NCBI RefSeq assembly: GCF_030369635.1 | Contig: NZ_CP128474.1 | Span: 1,302,001 to 1,366,000 of the forward strand | Reading direction: 5' to 3' | Length of the DNA: 64,000 bases | Source of the DNA: Microbacterium arborescens | GTDB lineage: Bacteria; Actinomycetota; Actinomycetes; Actinomycetales; Microbacteriaceae | Shown here: in pieces, positions 27,004 to 35,416 of the stretch | Layout: each line of letters opens with the position of its first letter | How positions within the stretch are numbered: position 1 is the stretch's first letter | Notes under the pieces: model-generated | Database searches by the model: none | What the model was told of the DNA's origin: nothing | The model's input: only the letters and a program-made list of their open reading frames with translations | Made by a program: the position numbers and the translations under genes

Positions 27004-27009
27004 GATAAT
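27004..27009 (+). promoter_or_regulatory. -10 box, leaderless recO transcript
   Basis: GATAAT, 6 nt before the GTG at 27016. Only 12 bp separate it from the opposing -10 at 26986-26991. Confidence 0.55.
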
Positions 27010-27015
27010 TGGAGG

Positions 27016-27744
27016 GTGCCCACCTACCGCGACGAGGTCGTGATCCTTCGCACCCACAAGCTGGGTGAGGCGGATCGCATCGTCACGATGCTCAGCCGGC
27101 GGCACGGCAAGCTCCGAGGCGTCGCGAAAGGAGTGCGCCGCACGTCGTCGCGCTTCGGTGCACGGCTCGAGCCCTTCATGGTCGCCGACGTCCAGATGTA
27201 CAAGGGGCGCTCGCTCGACATCGTGCAGCAGGCCGAGTCGCTCGGGTCGTACGGCGCCGACATCGCCACCGACTACGACCGCTACACCTCCGCCTCGGCG
27301 ATGGTCGAGGCCGCCGACCGCCTGAACGAAGCGGAGACGACGCCGCAGCAGTACCTGCTGCTTGTCGGCGGTCTCCGCGCCCTCGCTCGCGGCGACCACG
27401 ACAGTCGCGCCGTGCTCGACTCGTACCTGCTGAGAGCCATGGCGCTCTCGGGCTGGGCCCCGTCGCTCGACGCCTGCGCCCGCTGCGGCGCTCCGGGGCC
27501 GCACGACGGTTTCGTCGCACCACTGGGTGGGGCGGTCTGCCCGTCCTGCGCACCGGCGGGGTCGGCCCGCATCGCCCCCGAGACGGGCGTGCGACTGCGC
27601 GCCCTCATCGCCGGCGAGTGGGACACGGTCGACGCCGGCAGTCCCCGCACGGCCAACGCGGCATCGGGCCTCATCGCGGCATACGCGCAGTGGCATCTCG
27701 AGCGCGGCATCCGTTCGCTCGGGCACATCGGCGCGGCGCGCTGA
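27016..27744 (+). CDS. recO: DNA repair protein RecO
   Basis: 242 residues: an N-terminal OB fold ([23 protein letters not shown]), helical middle and a zinc site C-x2-C (CARC) with a second CPSC pair near residue 176. RecO mediates RecA loading and strand annealing in the RecFOR pathway. GTG 27016 is chosen because GATAAT lies 6 nt upstream and the protein then begins [11 protein letters not shown], as RecO proteins do. uppS follows 42 nt downstream. Confidence 0.94.
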   Translation: MPTYRDEVVILRTHKLGEADRIVTMLSRRHGKLRGVAKGVRRTSSRFGARLEPFMVADVQMYKGRSLDIVQQAESLGSYGADIATDYDRYTSASAMVEAADRLNEAETTPQQYLLLVGGLRALARGDHDSRAVLDSYLLRAMALSGWAPSLDACARCGAPGPHDGFVAPLGGAVCPSCAPAGSARIAPETGVRLRALIAGEWDTVDAGSPRTANAASGLIAAYAQWHLERGIRSLGHIGAAR

Positions 27745-27773
27745 ACGCGGCGGTGCCGGCCGGCTCGAACGCC

Positions 27774-27779
27774 TAGGCT
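27774..27779 (+). promoter_or_regulatory. -10 box, leaderless uppS transcript
   Basis: TAGGCT, 7 nt before the ATG at 27787. Confidence 0.55.
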
Positions 27780-27786
27780 CGAACCG

Positions 27787-28590
27787 ATGAGTCCCAAGCC
27801 GTACACGCACCGCGACGCGGTCCCGTATCGCCCGCTCGACTGGACCGGGGTGTACCCACCGGTGTTCCCGCGAGGCGGAGTGCCGAACCACGTGGCGATC
27901 GTCATGGACGGCAATGGCCGGTGGGCGAACCGTCGTGGCCTCACCCGCATCGAGGGACACCGGGCGGGCGAGGAAGTCCTGCTCGACGTCGTGGCCGGAG
28001 CCATCCAGGCGGGGGTCAAGCACCTCAGCGTCTATGCGTTCTCGACCGAGAACTGGTCGCGGTCGCCCGAGGAGGTGCGATTCCTCATGGGGTACAACCG
28101 CGATGTCCTCCATCGTCGGCGCGACCAGCTCAACGAATGGGGCGTCCGCGTTCGCTGGGCGGGTCGGAAGCCCCGTCTGTGGGGGTCGGTCATCTCCGAG
28201 CTCCAGTACGCCGAGCAGCTCACGCAGGGCAACGACATCCTGACGCTCACGATGTGCGTCAACTACGGCGGTCGGCACGAGATCATCGACGCGATGCGGG
28301 CCATGGGCGAACAGATCGCTGCGGGCCGGATGAAGCCGTCCGCCATCACGGAGAAGGCCCTGCGCCGGCACCTCTACGTGCCCGACATGCCCGACGTCGA
28401 CCTCTTCATCCGATCGAGTGGAGAGCAGCGGACCTCGAACTTCCTCCTGTGGGAGGCGGCGTACGCCGAGATGGTGTTCCTCGACACCCTGTGGCCCGAC
28501 TTCTCGAGGTCCGACCTCTGGGGAGCGATCCAGCTGTACCTCTCGCGCGACCGCCGCTTCGGCGGTGCCGTCGACGCTCCCACCGCGTGA
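27787..28590 (+). CDS. uppS: Isoprenyl transferase (polyprenyl diphosphate synthase)
   Basis: 267-residue cis-prenyltransferase. The catalytic D41-G-N-G-R-W motif ([14 protein letters not shown]) and the C-terminal [27 protein letters not shown] with the RxxxR...S diphosphate-binding residues are present. It makes the long-chain polyprenyl diphosphate carrier for wall glycan synthesis, acting at the membrane surface. It has its own -10, 7 nt from the ATG. Confidence 0.96.
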   Translation: MSPKPYTHRDAVPYRPLDWTGVYPPVFPRGGVPNHVAIVMDGNGRWANRRGLTRIEGHRAGEEVLLDVVAGAIQAGVKHLSVYAFSTENWSRSPEEVRFLMGYNRDVLHRRRDQLNEWGVRVRWAGRKPRLWGSVISELQYAEQLTQGNDILTLTMCVNYGGRHEIIDAMRAMGEQIAAGRMKPSAITEKALRRHLYVPDMPDVDLFIRSSGEQRTSNFLLWEAAYAEMVFLDTLWPDFSRSDLWGAIQLYLSRDRRFGGAVDAPTA

Positions 28591-28636
28591 CGTCCGACTG
28601 GGAATAGCCCGCGCGGACTGCGACGTTGCACCCGAT

Positions 28637-29314
28637 GTGACGGACGCAATCAAGATCGACGTGTGGAGCGACATCGCCTGCCCGTGGTGCTACATCGGCA
28701 AGCGCAACCTGGAGTCTGGCCTCGCCGCCACGGCTGACGACGATGACGCCCCGCGCGTCGAGGTGACCTTCCATTCGTTCGAGCTCTCGCCCGACACCCC
28801 CGTCGACTTCGAAGGGGACGAACTCGACTTCCTGTCGACCCACAAGGGAATGCCGCGCGAGCAGGTGCAGCAGATGCTCGACAATGTCACCGGCGTCGCG
28901 AAGGATGCGGGGCTGGAATACCACTTCGACATCCTCAAGCACACCAACACGGTCAAGGCGCACGAGCTGCTGCACGCCGCGAAGGCGCAGGGTCGTCAGC
29001 ATGAGATGGCCGAGCGCCTGATGGCGGCGTACTTCACCGAAGGGCGCCACGTGGGACGCATCGACGATCTCGTCGAGCTCGCCGGCGAGGTCGGCCTCGA
29101 TCGCGACGCCATCCGTGCCGCGCTCGAATCGGGCGAGCACCTGCCGGCCGTCCGCGCAGATCAGGACCAGGCGCGCGCCTACGGCATCAACGGGGTCCCG
29201 TTCTTCGTCATCGACGGGCGCTACGGGGTCTCGGGCGCGCAGCCCGCCGAAGCCTTCGCGCAGATCGCCCGTCAGGTGTGGGCTGAGCGCAGCGGCGTCG
29301 AAGCCGCGGGCTGA
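28637..29314 (+). CDS. DsbA-family FrnE-like oxidoreductase
   Basis: 225-residue thioredoxin-fold protein with a helical insertion. The redox motif is C15-P-W-C18 (DIACPWCYIGKRNL), and the cis-proline region is INGVPFFVIDGRYGVSGAQP. There is no signal peptide, so it is cytoplasmic, unlike periplasmic DsbA. FrnE relatives act as 2-hydroxychromene-2-carboxylate isomerase-like or disulfide-reducing proteins. GTG 28637 (MTDAIKIDVWSD) fits the family N-terminus; the upstream reading overlaps uppS. Confidence 0.9.
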   Translation: MTDAIKIDVWSDIACPWCYIGKRNLESGLAATADDDDAPRVEVTFHSFELSPDTPVDFEGDELDFLSTHKGMPREQVQQMLDNVTGVAKDAGLEYHFDILKHTNTVKAHELLHAAKAQGRQHEMAERLMAAYFTEGRHVGRIDDLVELAGEVGLDRDAIRAALESGEHLPAVRADQDQARAYGINGVPFFVIDGRYGVSGAQPAEAFAQIARQVWAERSGVEAAG

Positions 29315-29332
29315 GCGGGCGCGCGGGCAGGA

Positions 29333-29833
29333 TCAGCGCGGGAGGTTCGCCTCGATCACGGCGACGATCTCGGGCGCATCCGGCTTCGTCTGCGGACGGA
29401 ACCGGTGCACCTCGCCGTCGGGTGTGATCACGAACTTCTCGAAGTTCCACATCACGGGGCCGCGAGCGCCCTCCTCATTGCGGATCTTCTTCAGCGCCTT
29501 GTACAGCGGAGCGGCGTGAGAGCCGTTGACCCGGATCTTGTCCATGATGGGGAAGCTCACCCCCCAGGTCATCGCGCAGTAGTCGAGGATCTCCTCCATC
29601 GAACCCGGCTCCTGCCCCATGAACTGATTGCAGGGGAACCCGATGACCTGCAGACCGCGCTCGCCATATGTCCGCTGCAGCTGCTCGAGCTGCTCGTACT
29701 GGGGCGTCAGCCCGCACTTGGAGGCGACATTGACGACGAGCAGGACACCGTCTCCGAGGTCGTCGAGCGTGGTAGCGGTGCCGTCTGCAGCGGAGAACGG
29801 GATCGAACGGATGTCGGTGGTCGCTTCGGTCAC
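29333..29833 (-). CDS. Glutathione-peroxidase-like thiol peroxidase
   Basis: 166 residues, GPx/BsaA family. Peroxidatic Cys40 is in NVASKCGLTPQY, Gln and Trp of the catalytic tetrad lie in GFPCNQFMGQEPG and VMWNFEKF. As actinobacteria lack glutathione, reduction by thioredoxin is more likely than by GSH. A GTG start with TAGCCT 6 nt upstream predicts a leaderless mRNA. Divergent from dusB; convergent with the FrnE-like gene. Confidence 0.93.
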   Translation of the reverse strand: MTEATTDIRSIPFSAADGTATTLDDLGDGVLLVVNVASKCGLTPQYEQLEQLQRTYGERGLQVIGFPCNQFMGQEPGSMEEILDYCAMTWGVSFPIMDKIRVNGSHAAPLYKALKKIRNEEGARGPVMWNFEKFVITPDGEVHRFRPQTKPDAPEIVAVIEANLPR

Positions 29834-29839
29834 GTCCCC

Positions 29840-29845
29840 AGGCTA
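29840..29845 (-). promoter_or_regulatory. -10 box, leaderless peroxidase transcript
   Basis: TAGCCT, 6 nt before the GTG at 29833. Confidence 0.6.
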
Positions 29846-29878
29846 CGCCCGGCCGCCTTCCGGTGTCCGTCCTTCTGG

Positions 29879-29884
29879 GAGAAT
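29879..29884 (+). promoter_or_regulatory. -10 box, leaderless dusB transcript
   Basis: GAGAAT, 6 nt before the GTG at 29891. Confidence 0.5.
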
Positions 29885-29890
29885 GATCTG

Positions 29891-31054
29891 GTGAGTACCG
29901 TCCTGTCCGCTTCGCCGCGTCTGCGGATCGGCCCGATCGCCCTGGACGCCCCCGTCGTGCTGGCCCCGATGGCCGGGATCACGAACACCGCGTTCCGCCG
30001 GCTCTGCCGCGAGTACGGGGCAGGGCTCTACGTCAGCGAGATGATCACGACGCGGGCCCTCGTCGAGCGCAACGCCACAACGATGCGCCTGATCACCCAT
30101 CACGAGTCCGAGAAGCCGCGCTCCATCCAGCTCTACGGCGTCGACCCCGCGACGACCGAGGCCGCCGTGCGTCTGCTGGTCGAGGAGGATCGTGCCGATC
30201 ACATCGACCTCAACTTCGGGTGCCCCGTGCCCAAGGTGACGCGCAAGGGCGGGGGAGCGGCTCTGCCGTGGAAGCTCGACCTGTTCCGCGACATCGTGAC
30301 GCGCGCCGCGCGCGCCGCGGGCGACGTGCCGCTGACGGTGAAGATGCGCAAGGGCATCGACTCTGACCACCTGACCTACCTCGACGCGGGCCGCATCGCC
30401 GAGGACGCCGGGGTGTCGGCCGTCGCCCTCCACGCGCGCACCGCCGCGGAGTTCTACTCGGGAAACGCCGACTGGTCTGCGATCGCGGCGCTGAAAGAAG
30501 CCGTCACGAGCGTCCCGGTTCTCGGCAACGGTGACATCTGGTCCGCCGAGGACGCGGTCCGCATGATGGCCGAGACCGGCTGCGACGGGGTCGTCGTGGG
30601 ACGAGGGTGCCTCGGTCGTCCGTGGCTGTTCGGAGACCTCGCGCGGGCGTTGGGCGAGCCCGGCTCGGCCGGTCCCGAGGTCGACGCGACGCTCGGTTTC
30701 GTGGCGACGGCTTTCCGCCGCCATGCCGAGCTGCTCGTGGAGTTCTTCGAGGACGAGGGTCGTGGCTGTCGCGACATCCGCAAGCACGTCGCGTGGTACT
30801 TCAAGGGCTATCCGGTGGGCGGTGACACGCGCGCGCGTCTGGCTACCGCGTCGAGCCTCGCCGAGATCGACGACATCCTCGCGACGCTGGACTGGTCCGC
30901 GCCGTACCCCGGCGCGGCCGCGGAGGGACAGCGCGGACGTGCGGGAACTCCCAAGCGCCCGGCCCTGCCGGATCGCTGGTTGGAATCGCGTGACGTCGAC
31001 GCGGCCGAGTCGTCGGCCATCGCTGCAGCGGAGATCGAGAACAGTGGGGGCTGA
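29891..31054 (+). CDS. dusB: tRNA-dihydrouridine synthase
   Basis: 387-residue FMN-dependent TIM-barrel enzyme reducing uridines in tRNA D-loops. Catalytic Cys111 is in NFGCPVPKVTRKGGG, the N-terminus has LAPMAGITNTAFRRLC, and the GNGDIWSAEDA phosphate-binding loop is present. GTG 29891 begins MSTVLSASPRLRIG and is preceded by a properly placed -10; the longer reading is antisense to the peroxidase gene. It overlaps dgt by 11 nt and heads a dusB-dgt-dnaG run. Confidence 0.95.
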   Translation: MSTVLSASPRLRIGPIALDAPVVLAPMAGITNTAFRRLCREYGAGLYVSEMITTRALVERNATTMRLITHHESEKPRSIQLYGVDPATTEAAVRLLVEEDRADHIDLNFGCPVPKVTRKGGGAALPWKLDLFRDIVTRAARAAGDVPLTVKMRKGIDSDHLTYLDAGRIAEDAGVSAVALHARTAAEFYSGNADWSAIAALKEAVTSVPVLGNGDIWSAEDAVRMMAETGCDGVVVGRGCLGRPWLFGDLARALGEPGSAGPEVDATLGFVATAFRRHAELLVEFFEDEGRGCRDIRKHVAWYFKGYPVGGDTRARLATASSLAEIDDILATLDWSAPYPGAAAEGQRGRAGTPKRPALPDRWLESRDVDAAESSAIAAAEIENSGG

Positions 31055-32417
31055 GGTCACGAGCGGTGTGGGCGTCTCGGCGGGACGCCCCTCCGGCTAC
31101 GACGATCACGACGCCGCCCGCTTCCACCGCGAGGAACACCGCTCGCGCCGCGACAGCTTCGCGCGCGATCGCGCCCGCGTCCTGCACTCGGGCGCCCTCC
31201 GCCGTCTCGCCGCCAAGACGCAGGTGCTGAGCCCGGCCAGTCCCGCCGATTTCGCACGCAACCGCCTGACCCATTCCCTCGAGGTCGCCCAGGTGGGGCG
31301 CGAGCTCGCCATCGCGCTCGAGCTCTCACCGGATGTCGTCGACACGGCCTGCCTCTGCCACGACCTCGGACACCCGCCCTTCGGTCACAACGGCGAGCGG
31401 GCTCTCAACGATTGGGCCGAAGACATCGGCGGGTTCGAGGGCAACGCCCAGTCGCTGCGCATCCTCTCGCGGCTCGAACCGAAGGTCGTCGACGCGTTCG
31501 GGCAGAGCGCGGGCCTCAACCTCACGCGAGCGAGCCTCGATGCGACCTGCAAATACCCGTGGACCGTCGAGCACGCGATCCCCGACCCGGGCGGGCGCCA
31601 GAAGTTCGGCGTCTACCCCGAAGACGAGGCGGTGTTCCAGTGGATGCGCGAAGGCGCTCCGGGACGCCTGCGCTGCATCGAGGCCGAGGTCATGGACCTC
31701 TCCGACGACATCGCCTACTCGGTGCACGACTTCGAAGACGCCGTGCTGAACGGCTACCTCGATCCGGCGCGGCTCGGCGATCCGCGCGAGCGCGAGGCGC
31801 TGCTCACCGCGATCCAGAGCTGGGTCGGCTACGGATTCACGAAGGACGAGCTCGGCGATGCGCTGTACCGCCTGACGCTGCTTCCCGAGTGGCTCGAGTC
31901 GTACGACGGCTCGCGCGCCGCGATGGCGCGGCTGAAGAACCTCACCTCCGACCTCATCGGACGCTTCGCGCGCGCCGCGACCGCGGCGACCCGTGAGCAT
32001 TACGACATCCCCGTCCTGACGCGCTTCCGGGGCCGCGTGATCGTGCCCCGTGTGATCGAGGTCGAGATGGCCGTCCTCAAGGGCGTCATCGGAGCCTTCG
32101 TCGTCTCGATCGAAGGTCGGAAGGGGCTCTACAAGGAGCAGCGCCGCGTGTTGCGCCGCCTCGCGGACGCCCTGTGGGCGCGTCCCGAGCACCTCGACGC
32201 GTTGCACGCCGAAGACTTCGCCGCGGCAGTGACCGACGCCGCCCGCCGCCGTGTCATCGTCGATCAGGTCGCCACCCTCACCGACCGTTTCGCCATCGAA
32301 TGGCACGGGCGTCTGGTCGGTCCGGTCGATCTCCGCGAGCTGGGTCTGTGGTCCTCCGACCCGCGCGCCACGGCGCCGAGTCACTTCGCCCTCCCCGAGC
32401 CCATCGAAGGGCTCTGA
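31044..32417 (+). CDS. dgt: Deoxyguanosinetriphosphate triphosphohydrolase-like protein
   Basis: 457-residue HD-domain dNTP triphosphohydrolase. Metal ligands are H77 (NRLTHSLEVAQ) and the H106-D107 pair (CHDLGHPPFGHNGE), with a later DDIAYSVHDFEDA aspartate. These enzymes hydrolyse dNTPs to nucleosides and triphosphate. GTG 31044 is preferred, with GGAG 10 nt upstream; GTG 31068 is an alternative. The stop overlaps the dnaG ATG (TGATG), so dgt and dnaG are translationally coupled, an arrangement common in Actinobacteria. Confidence 0.95.
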   Translation: MGAEVTSGVGVSAGRPSGYDDHDAARFHREEHRSRRDSFARDRARVLHSGALRRLAAKTQVLSPASPADFARNRLTHSLEVAQVGRELAIALELSPDVVDTACLCHDLGHPPFGHNGERALNDWAEDIGGFEGNAQSLRILSRLEPKVVDAFGQSAGLNLTRASLDATCKYPWTVEHAIPDPGGRQKFGVYPEDEAVFQWMREGAPGRLRCIEAEVMDLSDDIAYSVHDFEDAVLNGYLDPARLGDPREREALLTAIQSWVGYGFTKDELGDALYRLTLLPEWLESYDGSRAAMARLKNLTSDLIGRFARAATAATREHYDIPVLTRFRGRVIVPRVIEVEMAVLKGVIGAFVVSIEGRKGLYKEQRRVLRRLADALWARPEHLDALHAEDFAAAVTDAARRRVIVDQVATLTDRFAIEWHGRLVGPVDLRELGLWSSDPRATAPSHFALPEPIEGL

Positions 32418-34312
32418 TGGCACGGATCCGGCAGACCGACATCGAAGAGGTCAAGGCGCGCACGAACATCGGCGACATCGTCGGTGAACGTGTCGCGCTG
32501 AAATCCGCCGGCGTCGGCTCGCTGAAGGGGCTGTGTCCCTTCCACGACGAACGCAGCCCGAGTTTCCACGTCCGGCCGCAGGTCGGGTACTACCACTGCT
32601 TCGGATGCGGTGAGTCGGGCGATGTCTACTCGTTCCTGCGAGCGATGGACCACCTGTCGTTCACCGAGGCGGTCGAGCGCCTCGCCGCGCGTATCGGCTA
32701 CTCGCTGCACTACGAAGACGGCGCGGCGGCTCCCGAGACGAGTGGTCGCTCCCGGCTGTACGCCGCGCACACCGCGGCGGCGGAGTTCTACCGTTCGCAG
32801 CTGTCGGCCCCCGACGCGCAGGCCGCCCGCCAGTTCCTCGGGGAGCGGGGCTTCGACGCCGGTGCTGCGGCCCACTTCGGTGTCGGGTACGCCCCGCAGG
32901 GATGGTCGGCGCTTCGCGACGCGCTTCGCTCGCAAGGCTTCACCGACGAGGAACTGCTGACCGGTGGGCTGGTCTCCAAGGGGCAGCGGGGGGTCTACGA
33001 CCGGTTCCGCGGACGGGTCGTGTGGCCGATCCGCGACGTCGCGGGGCAGACGATCGGCTTCGGCGCTCGCCGCCTCTACGACGACGACCAGGGACCGAAG
33101 TACCTCAATACGCCCGAGACCCCGATCTACAAGAAGGCCCAGGTCCTCTACGGTCTCGACCTGGCGAAGAAGTCGATCTCGCGTGAGCATCGCGTCGTCG
33201 TCGTCGAGGGATACACCGATGTCATGGCCTGTCATCTCGCCGGAGTCACCGGGGCCATCGCGTCGTGCGGCACCGCGTTCGGAACCGACCACATCACGGT
33301 GCTCCGACGCGTGATGGGGGACAGCGAGGGAAGCGCGGGCGAGGTGGTCTTCACGTTCGACCCGGATGCCGCCGGTCAGAAGGCGGCGCTGCGGGCGTTC
33401 GGCGAAGAGAAGCGTTTCGCGGCGCAGACCTATGTCGCGGTCGCGCCCGAAGGGCTGGATCCGTGTGATCTGCGACTCAACCGCGGCGACGCGGCGGTGC
33501 GGTCGCTGATCGACGCCAAGGCGCCGATGTTCGAGTTCGTCATGGATCAGCGTCTGTCCACATTCGACCTGTCGACCGTCGAGGGGCGGATCGGCGCGCT
33601 GCGCGCGGCTGCGCCGATCGTCGCCGACATCCGAGACACCGCTCTCCGCCCGGGCTACACGCGGGTGCTCGCCGGCAAGCTCGGTCTCGACCTGTCTGAG
33701 GTGAAACCCGAGGTCGATCGCGCCGCCCGCCGTGCAGCGGCATCGACGGGTGGGGGAGAGCGTACCCGGGGAGAGACCACGACCGCGGGTCGTGCCGACT
33801 CCGCCGGAGTGTCCGGGGGTGCCGCCGAACCGACGCCCGCTTCGGTGCGTGTCACCCTCGCCTCCCTTCCTCCGGCGCTCGAGCTCGAGAAGCGCGCTCT
33901 GATGGGTGTGCTGCAGTACGGGCATCTGCTCGACAAGCAGGCCGTCGACATCGCGCTGGGGCTGCCGATGCCGCACCCGGCGCTCGAGGCCGTGCGGCAG
34001 GCGGTGTCGATGCAGCCCGACCTCACGCGTCCCGGGTGGACGTCGGCCGCGGTCGACGCGACGCGGGAGCCGTACCGGACGCTGGCGATCGAACTGCTCA
34101 CCGCGGATTTCCCCGCGGGTACCGAGCGCATCGCCCAGACAACGGCGATGGAGTCGCTGCGCAAGCTGCGCCAACGGGCGCTCGAGCGCGAGAAGGCAGA
34201 GCTCAGAAGCGCGCAGCAGCGTCTCGAGCCGGGGTCGCCGGAGTTCCGCTCCATCGGCGTCGCGATCCGCGATCTCGATCTCCGGCTGCGGCAACTCATG
34301 GAATCGGAATAG
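32417..34312 (+). CDS. dnaG: DNA primase
   Basis: 631 residues. The N-terminal zinc site is C40-x2-H43...C61-x2-C64 (CPFHDERSPSF and YHCFGCG), followed by the TOPRIM catalytic core (VVVVEGYTDVMACH, then FDPDAAGQKAALRAF) and a C-terminal helicase-binding region from about residue 470. A Gly/Thr/Ala-rich linker near 435-470 separates them. It synthesises RNA primers at the fork. The start is fixed by the 1-nt overlap with the dgt stop. Confidence 0.97.
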   Translation: MARIRQTDIEEVKARTNIGDIVGERVALKSAGVGSLKGLCPFHDERSPSFHVRPQVGYYHCFGCGESGDVYSFLRAMDHLSFTEAVERLAARIGYSLHYEDGAAAPETSGRSRLYAAHTAAAEFYRSQLSAPDAQAARQFLGERGFDAGAAAHFGVGYAPQGWSALRDALRSQGFTDEELLTGGLVSKGQRGVYDRFRGRVVWPIRDVAGQTIGFGARRLYDDDQGPKYLNTPETPIYKKAQVLYGLDLAKKSISREHRVVVVEGYTDVMACHLAGVTGAIASCGTAFGTDHITVLRRVMGDSEGSAGEVVFTFDPDAAGQKAALRAFGEEKRFAAQTYVAVAPEGLDPCDLRLNRGDAAVRSLIDAKAPMFEFVMDQRLSTFDLSTVEGRIGALRAAAPIVADIRDTALRPGYTRVLAGKLGLDLSEVKPEVDRAARRAAASTGGGERTRGETTTAGRADSAGVSGGAAEPTPASVRVTLASLPPALELEKRALMGVLQYGHLLDKQAVDIALGLPMPHPALEAVRQAVSMQPDLTRPGWTSAAVDATREPYRTLAIELLTADFPAGTERIAQTTAMESLRKLRQRALEREKAELRSAQQRLEPGSPEFRSIGVAIRDLDLRLRQLMESE

Positions 34313-34365
34313 CCACCAGCGGCGGCGAGTAGCGGTCGAACGATGAAGACGGCAGGATGATGCGC

Positions 34366-35133
34366 ATGTCCCGACGACCCGACGCGGAAATCGCGGTGCT
34401 CTGCGACGATCTCTCGATCGCGCGCACAGGCGACTCCGATCGCGTCGTCGAAGGGGTGAGCGTCACCGTCCGCGCCGGCGAGGCCCTCGCGGTGATGGGT
34501 GCGACCGGCTCGGGCAAGTCGACCCTGCTCTCCGTTCTCGCCGGAACCGCTCCGGCTGACGTGGGCGTCGTGGGCGGCACGGCGGAGGTGGCCGGGCTCT
34601 CGGTCCGCAAGGGTGGCCGATCCCGGCGCATGCTCACCTACTACGCCGGCCACATGCCGCAGGCAGCCGGCGCCGCGCTCCCCGCCCGTCTGACGGTGGC
34701 CGAGGTCATCGCCGAGCCGATCACCTCGCGCGACCGCCGGGTGAGTCAGCGCGCGCTCTCGCTGCGGGTCGCATCCCTCCTCGACGAACTGCACCTCCCG
34801 CTCGGCGCAGCGTCGCAGTATCCCTACGAGCTCAGCGCCGGTATGCGCCAGCGGGTCGCGTTGGCGCGCGCTCTCGTGCTCGACCCGAAAGTCTTCATCG
34901 GTGACGACCCGTACGCCAACCTCGACATCGAGGTCCGCATCGCCGCCCGTGAGGCGCTCCTCTCACGTCGTGACGACACCGGAATGGCGATCGTCATCGC
35001 GACGAACGACGTCGAGACCGCCGACGAGCTCGACGCCGCCGCCCTCGTGCTGCACGGTGGCCGCCCCGTGGGGTACGGGCCGACGGCGTCCGACGTGGTG
35101 TGGACTCCCGACGGCCGGTCACGGGCGTCCTGA
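34366..35133 (+). CDS. ABC-type ATPase with altered catalytic residues
   Basis: 255 residues. Walker A is intact (GATGSGKST, 45-53) and the signature reads LSAGM (156-160). The Walker B glutamate is replaced by Asp (FIGD180-D181-P) and the switch histidine by Asn214 (IATND). It can probably bind ATP but hydrolyse it slowly or not at all. No permease is adjacent. ATG 34366 is chosen for AGGA 8 nt upstream; ATGs at 34357 and 34360 are alternatives. Function unknown. Confidence 0.85.
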   Translation: MSRRPDAEIAVLCDDLSIARTGDSDRVVEGVSVTVRAGEALAVMGATGSGKSTLLSVLAGTAPADVGVVGGTAEVAGLSVRKGGRSRRMLTYYAGHMPQAAGAALPARLTVAEVIAEPITSRDRRVSQRALSLRVASLLDELHLPLGAASQYPYELSAGMRQRVALARALVLDPKVFIGDDPYANLDIEVRIAAREALLSRRDDTGMAIVIATNDVETADELDAAALVLHGGRPVGYGPTASDVVWTPDGRSRAS

Positions 35134-35188
35134 GAGGCGCGACCCGCCCGGGGAGCGGTCGATGTCGTGAGCACCCCCGGAGCTTTGC

Positions 35189-35194
35189 TAATAT
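35189..35194 (+). promoter_or_regulatory. -10 box of tRNA-Asn
   Basis: TAATAT in the unusually AT-rich stretch TGCTAATATAGA, about 33 nt before the tRNA. Confidence 0.55.
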
Positions 35195-35226
35195 AGAGGG
35201 GTTGCCCTGCGCGAGCGGGTGATTGA

Positions 35227-35299
35227 TCCTCGGTAGCTCAATTGGCAGAGCAATCGGCTGTTAACCGATAGGTTCTTGGTTCGAGTCCAAGCCGGGGAG
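35227..35299 (+). tRNA. tRNA-Asn (GTT anticodon)
   Basis: 73-nt cloverleaf: acceptor TCCTCGG pairs with CCGGGGA (one T-G wobble), anticodon stem ATCGG/CCGAT with loop CTGTTAA (anticodon at 35260-35262), and T-arm CTTGG-TTCGAGT-CCAAG. CCA is not encoded. A terminator follows 36 nt downstream, so it is a single-gene transcript. Confidence 0.97.
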
Positions 35300-35334
35300 C
35301 GAGAGACCCGCGTTATCTACCGCGGCTCTCACCG

Positions 35335-35361
35335 AAGGCCCGGGCTTCCACCCCGGGCCTT
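35335..35361 (+). terminator. Terminator after tRNA-Asn
   Basis: AAGGCCCGGG (35335-35344) and CCCGGGCCTT (35352-35361): a perfect 10-bp stem with a 7-nt loop. It also faces the glutaminase stop from the other side and may serve both. Confidence 0.88.
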
Positions 35362-35416
35362 TACTCGTGTGCCGGCGCATCGACGGCACGCCGAAGACAT
35401 GTCGGCAGGCGGCGGT

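Noticed and set aside
26344..27015. Upstream part of the recO frame
   Set aside because: Antisense to the TRIC gene; the recO GTG with its -10 and the RecO-like N-terminus lies at 27016.
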